The translations under genes were made by a program, and so were the position numbers. Shown here one piece after another: positions 16,694 to 24,579 of a stretch of DNA of 64,000 bases. The notes beneath the pieces were generated by a model. It had not been told where the DNA came from. It saw only the letters and a program-made list of their open reading frames with translations, and did no database searches. Position 1 is the first letter of the stretch, and each line of letters starts with the position of its first letter. Source of the stretch: Micromonospora sp. C28SCA-DRY-2 (GTDB taxonomy: Bacteria; Actinomycetota; Actinomycetes; Mycobacteriales; Micromonosporaceae); contig NZ_JAUMKD010000001.1 of the NCBI RefSeq assembly GCF_030519475.1, forward strand, positions 744,001 through 808,000, in the 5' to 3' direction.

Positions 16694-17563
16694 GTGACCG
16701 CCGCCCTCGCCCCCACCGCCGCGCTCGACGCCGCGAACTGGCAGGCCCGGCGGCGGGCGCACGAGCAGCGGGTGGACGCCTGGCTCACGCCGCACCTGGC
16801 CCGCCGTCGCCGGGGCGAGAAGCACCCGGTCGAGGACTTCCTCTTCACCTACTACTCGCACCGGCCGGCCCAGTTGCGCCGCTGGCACCCGGGCGCCGGG
16901 GTGGTGCTGCGGGACGCGGACCCGGCCGAGTTCGGGCGGGACTACCGCGCCACCGCCGCCGGGGTGACCCTCGACACCGCCGCGGTACGCGCCCGCCGAG
17001 CCGACTCGGTGGAGTGGATCCGCTCACTGCTCACGGCCACCGCCGGCCGGGCCGCGCACTTCGGCTGCTTCGGGATGCACGAGTGGGCGATGGTCTACCG
17101 GCAGACCCAGGCGGAGCTACGGCACAACGCCTGGCCGCTGCGGCTCAGCCCGGAGCAGACCGCGCGGACGGTGGAGGCGAACCGGATCCGGTGCAGCCAC
17201 TTCGACGCGTACCGCTTCTTCACCGCGCCCGCCCGGCCGCTGAACCTGCTCACCCCCACCCGGGAGACCCAGCACGCCAACGAGCAGCCCGGTTGCCTGC
17301 ACGCCAACATGGACCTCTACAAGTGGGCGTACAAGCTCTCGCCCCTGGTCGCGTCGGAGTTGGTGGCGGACTGCTTCGAGCTGGCGCGGGAGATCCGCAC
17401 GCTGGACATGCGGGCCTCGCCGTACGACCTGGCCGCGCTCGGCTACCCGCCGGTCCGGGTGGAGACGGCCGAGGGTCGGGCCGAGTACGCGACCGCCCAG
17501 CGCGGCTTCGCCGAGCGGGCCGCCCGGCTGCGGGACCGGCTGCTGGCGTCCGTCCCGGACTAG
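16694..17563 (+). CDS. Conserved actinobacterial protein, database-labelled 3-methyladenine DNA glycosylase
   Basis: A 289-residue protein with the conserved blocks FLFTYYSHRPAQLRRWHPG, HFGCFGMHEWAMVYRQ and NANMDLYKW-like HANMDLYKWAYKLSP. Homologues in actinobacteria carry the name 3-methyladenine DNA glycosylase, but I see no helix-hairpin-helix motif or Gly/Pro-D loop of the AlkA/Tag families, so I treat the name as unproven. The many conserved His, Trp and Tyr residues suggest an enzyme. TACCCT lies seven bases before the GTG start. Confidence 0.75.
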   Translation: MTAALAPTAALDAANWQARRRAHEQRVDAWLTPHLARRRRGEKHPVEDFLFTYYSHRPAQLRRWHPGAGVVLRDADPAEFGRDYRATAAGVTLDTAAVRARRADSVEWIRSLLTATAGRAAHFGCFGMHEWAMVYRQTQAELRHNAWPLRLSPEQTARTVEANRIRCSHFDAYRFFTAPARPLNLLTPTRETQHANEQPGCLHANMDLYKWAYKLSPLVASELVADCFELAREIRTLDMRASPYDLAALGYPPVRVETAEGRAEYATAQRGFAERAARLRDRLLASVPD

Positions 17564-17574
17564 CCCGCCGACGC

Positions 17575-17634
17575 CAGATCGGCGATCTGACGGTGTCCGG
17601 CAGGTGCGGATGCCGCCAGATCGGCGACCTGGCG
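17575..17634. repeat. Two copies of a CAGATCGGCGATCTG-type palindrome
   Basis: CAGATCGGCGATCTG (17575-17589) and a sister copy CCAGATCGGCGACCTGG within 17614-17634 lie 40 bp apart in the gap between the convergent genes ending at 17563 and 17673. Each can form a short hairpin around TCGGCGA; together they could end transcription or be members of a dispersed repeat. Confidence 0.6.
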
Positions 17635-17672
17635 ACCGAAGCGGGCGCGGCGGGAGCCGCCGGGACGGGCGG

Positions 17673-18098
17673 CTATTCGCCGTCGACGCGGCGGTCGCGC
17701 TTGCGTTGCGACTGGCGCTTCTTCTCCGCCAGCCGGCGTTCCTTGGCGCCCCGCGACGGGCGGGTCGGCCGGCGCGGCGGGGGCGGCGGGGCGACCGCCT
17801 CGCGCAGCAGGGCGACCAGCCGCTCCCGGGCGGCCTCCCGGTTGGCCAGTTGCGCCCGGTGCTCGCTGGCGGCGATGGTGAGCACGCCGTCGACCAGCCG
17901 GTTGGCGAGGCGCTCCAGGGCCCGGGCCCGCAGCGACGCCGGCACGCTCGGCGACGAGCCGAGGTCGAAGCTCAGCTCGACCCGGGAGTCGGCGGTGTTC
18001 ACCCCCTGCCCGCCGGGGCCGGACGAGCGGGAGAAGCGTTCCCGCAGCTCACCGGCGGGGACGACCCACCGGTCGGTCACCCGCAGTCCGTCGTCCAC
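17673..18098 (-). CDS. arfB: Alternative ribosome-rescue peptidyl-tRNA hydrolase
   Basis: A 141-residue class I release-factor-like protein without codon-recognition domains. The catalytic GGQ lies in SRSSGPGGQGVNTADSRVEL (residues about 24-43), and the C-terminus is the basic tail (KERRLAEKKRQSQRKRDRR) that inserts in the empty mRNA channel of stalled ribosomes. This is the ArfB/YaeJ family. The GTG start has TAGCCT six bases upstream. It follows the small membrane gene at 18108 by 9 bp in the same direction. Confidence 0.92.
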   Translation of the reverse strand: MDDGLRVTDRWVVPAGELRERFSRSSGPGGQGVNTADSRVELSFDLGSSPSVPASLRARALERLANRLVDGVLTIAASEHRAQLANREAARERLVALLREAVAPPPPPRRPTRPSRGAKERRLAEKKRQSQRKRDRRVDGE

Positions 18099-18107
18099 CC
18101 CTTGAGG

Positions 18108-18404
18108 CTATCGGCCCGGCCGCTCGCTGGGCGTGACACTCGGGGTGGGCGACGGTTGCGCGGACTCGTCGTCGGCGCCGACGGCCGCGTACGCCACCGC
18201 GCCGACCAGCAGCAGGGCGATCACGCCGATCTTCGTGGTGACCGCCCGGATCAGCAGCCACGCGGCGCGACGAGCGCCGGGCACGCTCTTCTTGACGGTC
18301 TGGTAGTCGGCCCAACTTCGACGCGCCCGGGCGTACGCCGACCCCACCCCGCACCCGATGACCAGGCCCACCAGCAGGAGGACCGCGATGAGAGGACGCT
18401 CCAC
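18108..18404 (-). CDS. Small two-span membrane protein of unknown function
   Basis: A 98-residue protein with an N-terminal span (LIAVLLLVGLVIGCGVGSAY, about residues 5-24) and a second span (IGVIALLLVGAVAYAAVGA, about 59-77), then a Ser/Pro/Thr-rich tail. The middle is basic (RARRSW...KKSVPGARR). No known family recognised. Start GTG at 18404; TACTGG lies a few bases upstream. It precedes arfB. Confidence 0.6.
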   Translation of the reverse strand: MERPLIAVLLLVGLVIGCGVGSAYARARRSWADYQTVKKSVPGARRAAWLLIRAVTTKIGVIALLLVGAVAYAAVGADDESAQPSPTPSVTPSERPGR

Positions 18405-18597
18405 CCACGCCAGTATCCATACTCAGCGTAATATTTCCATGGCCCGATCATTCCGCGCCGGGTATCCGACACTTCTCGCTTTCCCAGCACGGCACGCCGG
18501 CCGCCTCGGCCGACCAAGCCGCCGGACCCGCGGCCACCAGGCCGCCGGCCCACCAGGCCCCCGGGGGCACGGCCAGCACAGCCCGAGCGGTCGGGAC

Positions 18598-19461
18598 TCA
18601 GCCGCCCTTGCCGATGATCGTGTCGGCGGTCTGCTGGACCTGGTCGATCGGGATGGCGAAGCCGATGCCGATCGAGCCGTTGCCGTCGATGGTGGCGATC
18701 GCCGTGTTCACCCCGACCACCTCGCCGCGCGCGTTGACCAGTGGCCCGCCCGAGTTGCCCGGGTTGATCGAGGCGTCGGTCTGCACCGCGGAGTGCCGGT
18801 TGTCGCCGAGCCGGACCTGCCGGTCCACCGCGCTGACGATGCCGGCCGTGACGGTGCCGGGCAGCCCCAGCGGCGACCCGACCGCGAGCACCGGTTCGCC
18901 GACCCGGGTGGAGCCGGGTTTCGCCAGCGGCAGCGCCGCCAACCCGGCCGACGGCGGCACCTTGAGCACCGCCAGGTCGCTGCGCGGCTCCCGGCCGACC
19001 ACCTCGGCGGCGAACCGCCGGCCGTCCGGCAGTTCCACGGTCACCGAGCCGTTGCGGCCCTTGGCCAGGATGTGGTCGTTGGTGATGATGTGCTGCTGGT
19101 CGTCCACGGCGAACCCGGATCCGGTGGCCGACGCGCCGCCGGCCCCGCCGACCAGCACCGAGACCACCCCCGGCACGGTCTTCCCGGCCGCGGTGACCAG
19201 CTCCGCCGGCACCGGGGCGGCGGACGCCGGCGTCCCGCCCGGTGCGCCGTCCCGGCTGGCCACCCAGCCGCCGGCCGCCGCGCCGGAGACGGTGGAGAGG
19301 GCGACCACCGCCAGCGCGGCCAGCAGCCGGGTGCGCCAGCGCCGCCCCGCCGCCTCCCGGCCCGCGCCGGTCCCGTCCCGCCCGCCCCGCCCGTCCGGGT
19401 CCAGCTCGGGCGAGATGAACCAGGGGCCGCGCGGCTCGCCCAGTCCGGTCTGCACTGCCAT
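18598..19461 (-). CDS. Trypsin-like serine protease (DegP/HtrA-type), membrane-anchored
   Basis: A 287-residue protease. An N-terminal cytoplasmic segment of about 45 residues precedes one membrane span (LLAALAVVALSTVSGAAAGG), so the protease domain faces outside. The catalytic triad is readable: His in IITNDHILA, Asp in RSDLAVLKV, Ser in DASINPGNSGGPLV. No PDZ domain follows, which shortens it relative to HtrA. The ATG at 19461 has GAGGAG eight bases upstream. It ends the moxR-DUF58-VWA cluster (29 bp after the VWA gene) and may act with it in envelope quality control. Confidence 0.88.
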   Translation of the reverse strand: MAVQTGLGEPRGPWFISPELDPDGRGGRDGTGAGREAAGRRWRTRLLAALAVVALSTVSGAAAGGWVASRDGAPGGTPASAAPVPAELVTAAGKTVPGVVSVLVGGAGGASATGSGFAVDDQQHIITNDHILAKGRNGSVTVELPDGRRFAAEVVGREPRSDLAVLKVPPSAGLAALPLAKPGSTRVGEPVLAVGSPLGLPGTVTAGIVSAVDRQVRLGDNRHSAVQTDASINPGNSGGPLVNARGEVVGVNTAIATIDGNGSIGIGFAIPIDQVQQTADTIIGKGG

Positions 19462-19490
19462 GCGTACGCTCCTCACTCTCGGTCGGCCGG

Positions 19491-20450
19491 TCAGGGCAGG
19501 CGGGAGAACCAGCGCATCGAGCCGGCCGCCGCGCCCAGCGCGAACACCAGGCCGAGGCCGATGAACCGGGCCGACACGTCCTGCCGTTCGGTGCGGTAGC
19601 CGACCGAGCTGCCGATGTCCTCGTAGACCGCGCGCAGCTCGTCGCTGGTGCTGGCCTCGTGGAAGCCGCCGCCGGTCTCCTCGGCGACCGCGCGCAGGGT
19701 CTGCCCGTCCACCGGCACCTGGATCGGGCGGCCACCCCGGTCGACGAACCCGCTGGGGGTGCCGAACGAGATGGTGTGTACCGGGACCTCGACCGCGACG
19801 GCGTCCGCGGCGGCCTCCATCGGGTCCATCCCGGAGGTGTTCGCCCCGTCCGAGAGCAGGATGATCCGGGCCGGTGGTGGCTCCTTCGCCGCCTGGCTGT
19901 CCAGGCCCTTCACCGCGCCGAGCGAGGTGCTGATGGCCTCGCCGATGGCGGTGCCCTGCACGCCGGTGGCGCCCTCGGCGAGCCGCTCGATCCCCTCGTG
20001 CAGCGCCTCCCGGTCGGTGCCCGGCGGCACCAGCACCGCCGCGCTGCCGGCGAAGGCGACCAGCCCGACGTTGAACTCGTCCGGCAGGCCGTCGACGAAC
20101 CGGCGGGCCGCCTCCTTGGCCGCGCTGAGCCGGTCGGGTTCGACGTCGGTGGCGAGCATGGAGGTGGAGACGTCCACCGCCACCATCACGGTGGCGCGTT
20201 CCCGCGGCACCTGAACCTCGGCGGTCGGCCGGGCGAACCCGACCACCAGCAGCGCCAGCATGGCCAGGAAGAGCCCGGCGGGCACGTGCCGCCGCCAGGC
20301 CGGCCGCTCCGGAGCCACCCGGTCGAGCAGCCGCAGGTTGGTGAACCGGACGGCGTACCGGCTGCGGCGCCGCTGGAGCATCAGGTAGCCGACCGCCAGC
20401 GCGAGCACCCCGACCAGCAGCCAGAGCCGGACCGGGGACAGCCAGATCAC
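19491..20450 (-). CDS. von Willebrand factor A domain membrane protein (BatA-like)
   Basis: A 319-residue protein with two N-terminal spans (about residues 4-24 and 55-75), a VWA domain with an intact metal site (VAVDVSTSM, then a Thr in GVQGTAIGEA and Asp in LLSDGAN), and a C-terminal span near 295-312. This is the BatA/aerotolerance-type partner of MoxR ATPases. The GTG start overlaps the DUF58 stop by three bases, indicating translational coupling. Confidence 0.88.
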   Translation of the reverse strand: MIWLSPVRLWLLVGVLALAVGYLMLQRRRSRYAVRFTNLRLLDRVAPERPAWRRHVPAGLFLAMLALLVVGFARPTAEVQVPRERATVMVAVDVSTSMLATDVEPDRLSAAKEAARRFVDGLPDEFNVGLVAFAGSAAVLVPPGTDREALHEGIERLAEGATGVQGTAIGEAISTSLGAVKGLDSQAAKEPPPARIILLSDGANTSGMDPMEAAADAVAVEVPVHTISFGTPSGFVDRGGRPIQVPVDGQTLRAVAEETGGGFHEASTSDELRAVYEDIGSSVGYRTERQDVSARFIGLGLVFALGAAAGSMRWFSRLP

Positions 20451-21460
20451 GCGCCACCTCCCCGGTTCGCACCGGCCGGGGCGGCCGCGAGCCGGCGCTG
20501 CGCCCGCACGTGCCGCACGATGTCCGCGCCCCAGTCCCGGTCGGTGCGCAGCGGCAGGTGCGTCGCCCCGCTGCGGTGTACCGCCTGGCGGACCTGCTCG
20601 CGCTGGGCGGCCGCGGCGGCCGCGTACCGCTCGCGCAGCCGCTCGTCGCCGGTCCACACCTCGCGGCGGCGGCCGGTTTCCGGGTCGACCAGGGTGACCA
20701 GGCCGACGTCCGGCAGCTCCAGCTCACGCGGGTCGGTGATCTCGACGGCGAGCACCTGGTGGCGGACGGCGAGCCGGCGCAGGGCGCGTTCCCAGGGCGG
20801 CTCGTGCCGGGGGTCGTCGGGCAGCCCGTCCAGGAAGTCCGAGACCACCACCACCAGCCCGCGCCGGTTGGCCACCCGGTGCACGGCGTCCAGCGCCTCG
20901 GCCAGGTCCGGCACCGCCGGGGGTGTGCCCGCCGCGTCGTGCCCGCCGACGCGGGGCGCGGCCAGCAGCGTGCGGAGCAGCCCGAGCAGGTGGGTACGCC
21001 CGCTGCGGGCCGGATAGCGGCGCAGCCCGTCGGGGCCGAGCACCTGCGCGCCGAGCCGGTTGCCGAGCCCGGCGGTGAGGAAGCCGACCGCCGCCACGGC
21101 CGCCACGGCCAGCTCGCGCTTGTCCAGCTCGGCGGTGCCGTACTCCATGCTGGGGCTGGCGTCGACCAGCAGCCAGGTGGTCAGTTCCCGGTCGGCGTCG
21201 ACCTCGCGGACGTGCGGCACGGTGGTCCGGGCGGTCACCGCCCAGTCCATCCGGCGTACCTCGTCCTCACCGGGGCGGTACTCCCGGCTGCCGGCCGGTT
21301 CGCTGCCCGGACCGGGCAGCAGTCCCCGGTACTGCCCGTGCAGCAGGCCGTCGAGGCGCCGGGTCACTGTCAGCTCCAGCCGGCGCAGCCGGCGGTCGGG
21401 GGTGAGGTCGGCCAGCCCGGGATCCGCCGGCGCCGGCGTGGTGGTGGCGCGCCACCTCAT
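20447..21460 (-). CDS. DUF58 domain protein
   Basis: A 337-residue protein whose DUF58 signature REYRPGEDEVRRMDWAVTAR (about residues 80-99) precedes a degenerate VWA-like fold (LLVDASPSMEYGT). DUF58 proteins are encoded with MoxR AAA ATPases and VWA proteins, and are thought to act as substrates or adaptors in protein or metal-centre assembly. Its ATG overlaps the moxR stop (ATGA), and its stop overlaps the VWA start. Confidence 0.85.
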   Translation of the reverse strand: MRWRATTTPAPADPGLADLTPDRRLRRLELTVTRRLDGLLHGQYRGLLPGPGSEPAGSREYRPGEDEVRRMDWAVTARTTVPHVREVDADRELTTWLLVDASPSMEYGTAELDKRELAVAAVAAVGFLTAGLGNRLGAQVLGPDGLRRYPARSGRTHLLGLLRTLLAAPRVGGHDAAGTPPAVPDLAEALDAVHRVANRRGLVVVVSDFLDGLPDDPRHEPPWERALRRLAVRHQVLAVEITDPRELELPDVGLVTLVDPETGRRREVWTGDERLRERYAAAAAAQREQVRQAVHRSGATHLPLRTDRDWGADIVRHVRAQRRLAAAPAGANRGGGA

Positions 21461-22506
21461 GCCGCCGCCAGGTCGGGCGCGTACTCCGGGCGGTTGTTGG
21501 CGATCCGCGGCGGCGGCACCGCCTCCACCAGCCGGCGGACCACCGACTCGGCGGCCACCCCGTCGGCGATCGCGTCGAAGGAGAGCACCAGTCGGTGGGC
21601 GAGCACGTCAACGGCCAGTTCCCGGACGTCCTCGGGCAGCACGTACTCGCGGCCGCGCAACAGCGCCTGGGCCCGGGCGGCGGCCACCAGGCCGAGGGTG
21701 GCCCGCGGGCTCGCCCCGTACGCGAGCAGCGACGCGATCTCCGGCAGCCCGAACCGGCCCGGGTCCCGGGTGGCCAGGATGAGCCGGACCACGTACTCGG
21801 CGATGGCGTGGTGCACGAAGATGCTGCCGGCACGGACCTGGAGCGCGCGCAGCCGCTGCGGGTCGAGCACCTGCCGGGGGCGCGGCCGGTCGGTGCTCAT
21901 CCGGTAGAGGATGGCCAGTTCGTCGGTGTCGCTCGGGTAGTCGACGACGACCTTCATGAGGAACCGGTCGCGCTGCGCCTCCGGGAGCTGGTAGACGCCC
22001 TCCGACTCGATCGGGTTCTGGGTGGCCAGCACCAGGAAGGGCTCGGGCACCGGGTAGCTGCGCCCGCCGATGGAGACCTGCCGCTCGGCCATCGCCTCCA
22101 GCAGCGCCGACTGCACCTTCGCCGGGGCCCGGTTGATCTCGTCGGCGAGCACCAGGTTGGCCATCACCGGCCCCAGCTCGATGTCGAAGGTCTCCTTCGA
22201 GGCCCGGTAGATCCGGGTGCCGACGATGTCGGACGGGACGAGGTCCGGGGTGAACTGGATCCGGGAGAAGGTGCCGCCGACCGCCGTGGCGAGGGTCTGC
22301 GCGGCCAGGGTCTTGGCCACGCCGGGTACGCCCTCCAGCAGGCAGTGCCCGTCGGCCACGAGGGCGGTGAGCAGCCGTTCGACGAGCCGATCCTGCCCGA
22401 CGATCACGCGTTTGACCTCGAAGAGGGTCTGTTCCAGCTCAGCGCCGGTCGCGTCGGGATCGGCCGGGCTGGGCATGCTGGCCAGGGTGTCCGAGATGTC
22501 CGTCAC
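21457..22506 (-). CDS. MoxR-type AAA ATPase
   Basis: A 349-residue AAA+ ATPase with Walker A GVPGVAKT (residues about 58-65), Walker B VLADEINR, sensor 1 LATQNPIES and a C-terminal lid. MoxR ATPases are chaperone-like and act with VWA proteins in maturation of envelope complexes. The GTG at 22506 begins TDISDTLASM and has GGGAAG about nine bases upstream; a longer in-frame start at 22638 gives an implausible Arg-rich leader. It heads the four-gene moxR-DUF58-VWA-protease operon. Confidence 0.9.
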   Translation of the reverse strand: MTDISDTLASMPSPADPDATGAELEQTLFEVKRVIVGQDRLVERLLTALVADGHCLLEGVPGVAKTLAAQTLATAVGGTFSRIQFTPDLVPSDIVGTRIYRASKETFDIELGPVMANLVLADEINRAPAKVQSALLEAMAERQVSIGGRSYPVPEPFLVLATQNPIESEGVYQLPEAQRDRFLMKVVVDYPSDTDELAILYRMSTDRPRPRQVLDPQRLRALQVRAGSIFVHHAIAEYVVRLILATRDPGRFGLPEIASLLAYGASPRATLGLVAAARAQALLRGREYVLPEDVRELAVDVLAHRLVLSFDAIADGVAAESVVRRLVEAVPPPRIANNRPEYAPDLAAA

Positions 22507-22625
22507 GGTGCTTGCTTCCCGGGGCGGCCCTGGGACAAACGTCGGAATATCGCACCCTGGGGCACCCATACCGCGCCGGAGCGGCGCGACGACCCGCAAC
22601 GCCGCAGCCCGGCAGGAAACGGAGA

Positions 22626-22657
22626 AGCCGGCCCGCACGCTGGCGTGCGGGCCGGCT
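22626..22657 (-). terminator. Strong hairpin after the secreted-protein gene
   Basis: A perfect 15-bp stem (AGCCGGCCCGCACGC / GCGTGCGGGCCGGCT) with a 2-base centre lies about 30 bp after the stop at 22688. It separates that gene from moxR. Confidence 0.75.
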
Positions 22658-22687
22658 CCCCGGCGGGGGTCGGAGGCGTACCGGGGG

Positions 22688-23188
22688 TCAGAGGTGGACG
22701 ACGAGGTGGAACGGCAGGTCGGCGGCGACCCCGGCCGAGTTGCGGGTCTGCACGAAGACCCCGTTCGGGGTGAGCAGCCGGGGAGCGACGGCGACCTCGC
22801 CGCCGGCCGGGACGCAGCACGAGTCCGGTCGGCCGATGGTGGCCACGTAGACGCCCCGGGTGACGTTGTACGGGAACTGGACCTCGTACTGGCCCACGCC
22901 GTACTTGATGACGGTGCCGGTGCCCCGGGCCCGGGTGCCGTTGGCGTTGACGACGGTGATGTAGTGGGTGCCGGCGGCGGCGGTCGCCTGGGCGCCGGCG
23001 GCCAGCGCCGCCTTCGCCTTGCGCGCCGACTCCGCGGTCACCGGCGGCTGGCTGCCGCCGCTGGCCCGGGCCACGGGCTGGCTGCCCCCGTCCGGGGCCT
23101 TCGCGACGGCGACCCCGCCGCCGGCCAGGCTGAGCGCCAGGACGGCGAACGCCACCGCCGCCGCCTTACGTCTGAAGATCGTGGTCAT
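22688..23188 (-). CDS. Secreted protein of unknown function
   Basis: A 166-residue protein with a clear Sec signal peptide (MTTIFRRKAAAVAFAVLALS, AGGGVAVAKA cleavage region near residue 30). The mature part has a short Gly/Ser/Pro region then a beta-rich domain with TRGVYVATIGRPDSCCVPAGG (a Cys pair). No family recognised. It has its own hairpin terminator and an unusually long, relatively AT-rich upstream region, so it may be tightly regulated. Confidence 0.7.
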   Translation of the reverse strand: MTTIFRRKAAAVAFAVLALSLAGGGVAVAKAPDGGSQPVARASGGSQPPVTAESARKAKAALAAGAQATAAAGTHYITVVNANGTRARGTGTVIKYGVGQYEVQFPYNVTRGVYVATIGRPDSCCVPAGGEVAVAPRLLTPNGVFVQTRNSAGVAADLPFHLVVHL

Positions 23189-23560
23189 GACAGGTCTCCC
23201 CTTTTGTGACCGTGGTGATACTGCCGCACCCGCGCTGCGCGGGACGGTTGATGCCCTTTTCCAGCCGGGACGATAATTGACCGGAGTCGGTCACAGAATT
23301 GCCCCGCTCGCACCTGACCAGTTGACGACTTCTCTTTTCGCACCCTCGCTGAGCTGCGATAACTACTCACAGTTCCGATGCCTCAACCACGTGGAACGTA
23401 GCACCGCAAAAAGCTGGACGTCAATAGTAGACGACCCTTTCCAGGGTTGTCGTATCGCCGTCCGATAATTGTGAGAAGCGAACGCTTCCGCATTCACGAA
23501 AAGGGCTCGCCGCCGAATGACCGGCACCCGGAACGACGCCCGCGCGGCTAGTCTTCAGCC
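23189..23560. promoter_or_regulatory. 372-bp divergent upstream region
   Basis: No gene is seen here. The stretch is more AT-rich than its surroundings. It holds an imperfect dyad GACGACCCT-TTCC-AGGGTTGTC near 23431-23453 and a perfect 14-bp palindrome GAAGCGAACGCTTC at 23475-23488, both usable as operator sites for either flanking gene. TAGTCT six bases before 23561 is the likely -10 of the plus-strand gene. Confidence 0.4.
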
Positions 23561-24550
23561 ATGATCACGCAGACCCTGGCGCGCCTGGCGGGCACCCGCT
23601 CCGGCCGGGTCCGGAGCGCGCTCTGCTGGGTCGTCGTGACGCCCGGGGCGGTCTGGGCCGCGGTGCGGCTACCGGGGCTGGAACGCGGGCCGCTGGTGCA
23701 GGCGCTCGCCTTCACCCCGTACGTGGCGGCCTGGAGCCTGCTGCCCCCGCTGCTCGCGCTCGCCCTGCGACGCCGCTGGCCGGCGGTGGTCGCGGCGGTG
23801 ACAGCGGTCGCGCTGGTCGCCGTGGTGGCGCCCCGGGCGCTGGGCTCGGCACAACCCGCGGCCGCCGGGCCGACCGTGCGGGTGCTCACCGCGAACCTGC
23901 TGGCCGGCTCCGCCGACGCGGCGGCGCTGGTCGACCTGGTCCGCGCGCACCGGGTCGACGTGCTGGCCGTGCAGGAGTTCACCCCCGCCGCGCAGGCCGA
24001 GCTGGACCGCCTCGGCCTCGACCGGCTGCTGCCGCACCGGCAGCTGAACCCGCAGGTGGGCACGCCCGGCTCCGGCCTCTACGCCCGCTGGCCGATCAGC
24101 GACGGCGGCGTGCGGCAACTGCGCGGCGGCTGGGGCTTCACCCAGGCGTACGGCACGGTGGCGGTGCCGGGCGGGCCCGCGGTGCGGGTCGAGTCGGCGC
24201 ACCCGGCCGCGCCGTACGCGGTCGACCAGGTCGGCTACTGGCGGGACGACCTGGCGGCGCAGCCGCCGGCCACCCCGGACGGCCCGCTGGGCATCCTGGC
24301 CGGCGACTTCAACGCCACCCTCGACCACGCACCGCTGCGCGCCCTGCTGGCCACCGGGTACGTGGACGCGGCCGACGCCGCCGGCGCGGGCCTGCGCGGC
24401 ACCTGGGGCCCGTACGACGGCGACCCGATCCCTCCGGTGACCATCGACCACGTGCTGGTCGACCGCCGGATCGCCGTCCGCGCGGTGGCGGTCCACCCGC
24501 TCCCGCGCACCGACCACCGCCCCGTCCTGGCCACCCTCGCCCTCCCCTGA
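23561..24550 (+). CDS. Membrane-anchored endonuclease/exonuclease/phosphatase family protein
   Basis: A 329-residue protein with three N-terminal membrane spans (about residues 20-37, 45-68, 74-94) and an EEP domain from about residue 105. The active-site blocks LTANLLAG, AVQEFTP, LAGDFNAT and TDHRPV are present, so catalysis is likely, on the outer face. Family members include nucleases and phosphodiesterases; the target is unknown. TAGTCT lies exactly six bases before the ATG. It is convergent with cimA, 29 bp apart. Confidence 0.85.
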   Translation: MITQTLARLAGTRSGRVRSALCWVVVTPGAVWAAVRLPGLERGPLVQALAFTPYVAAWSLLPPLLALALRRRWPAVVAAVTAVALVAVVAPRALGSAQPAAAGPTVRVLTANLLAGSADAAALVDLVRAHRVDVLAVQEFTPAAQAELDRLGLDRLLPHRQLNPQVGTPGSGLYARWPISDGGVRQLRGGWGFTQAYGTVAVPGGPAVRVESAHPAAPYAVDQVGYWRDDLAAQPPATPDGPLGILAGDFNATLDHAPLRALLATGYVDAADAAGAGLRGTWGPYDGDPIPPVTIDHVLVDRRIAVRAVAVHPLPRTDHRPVLATLALP

Positions 24551-24579
24551 CGGGTCCGGCGATCCATCGTGGACCGCGC

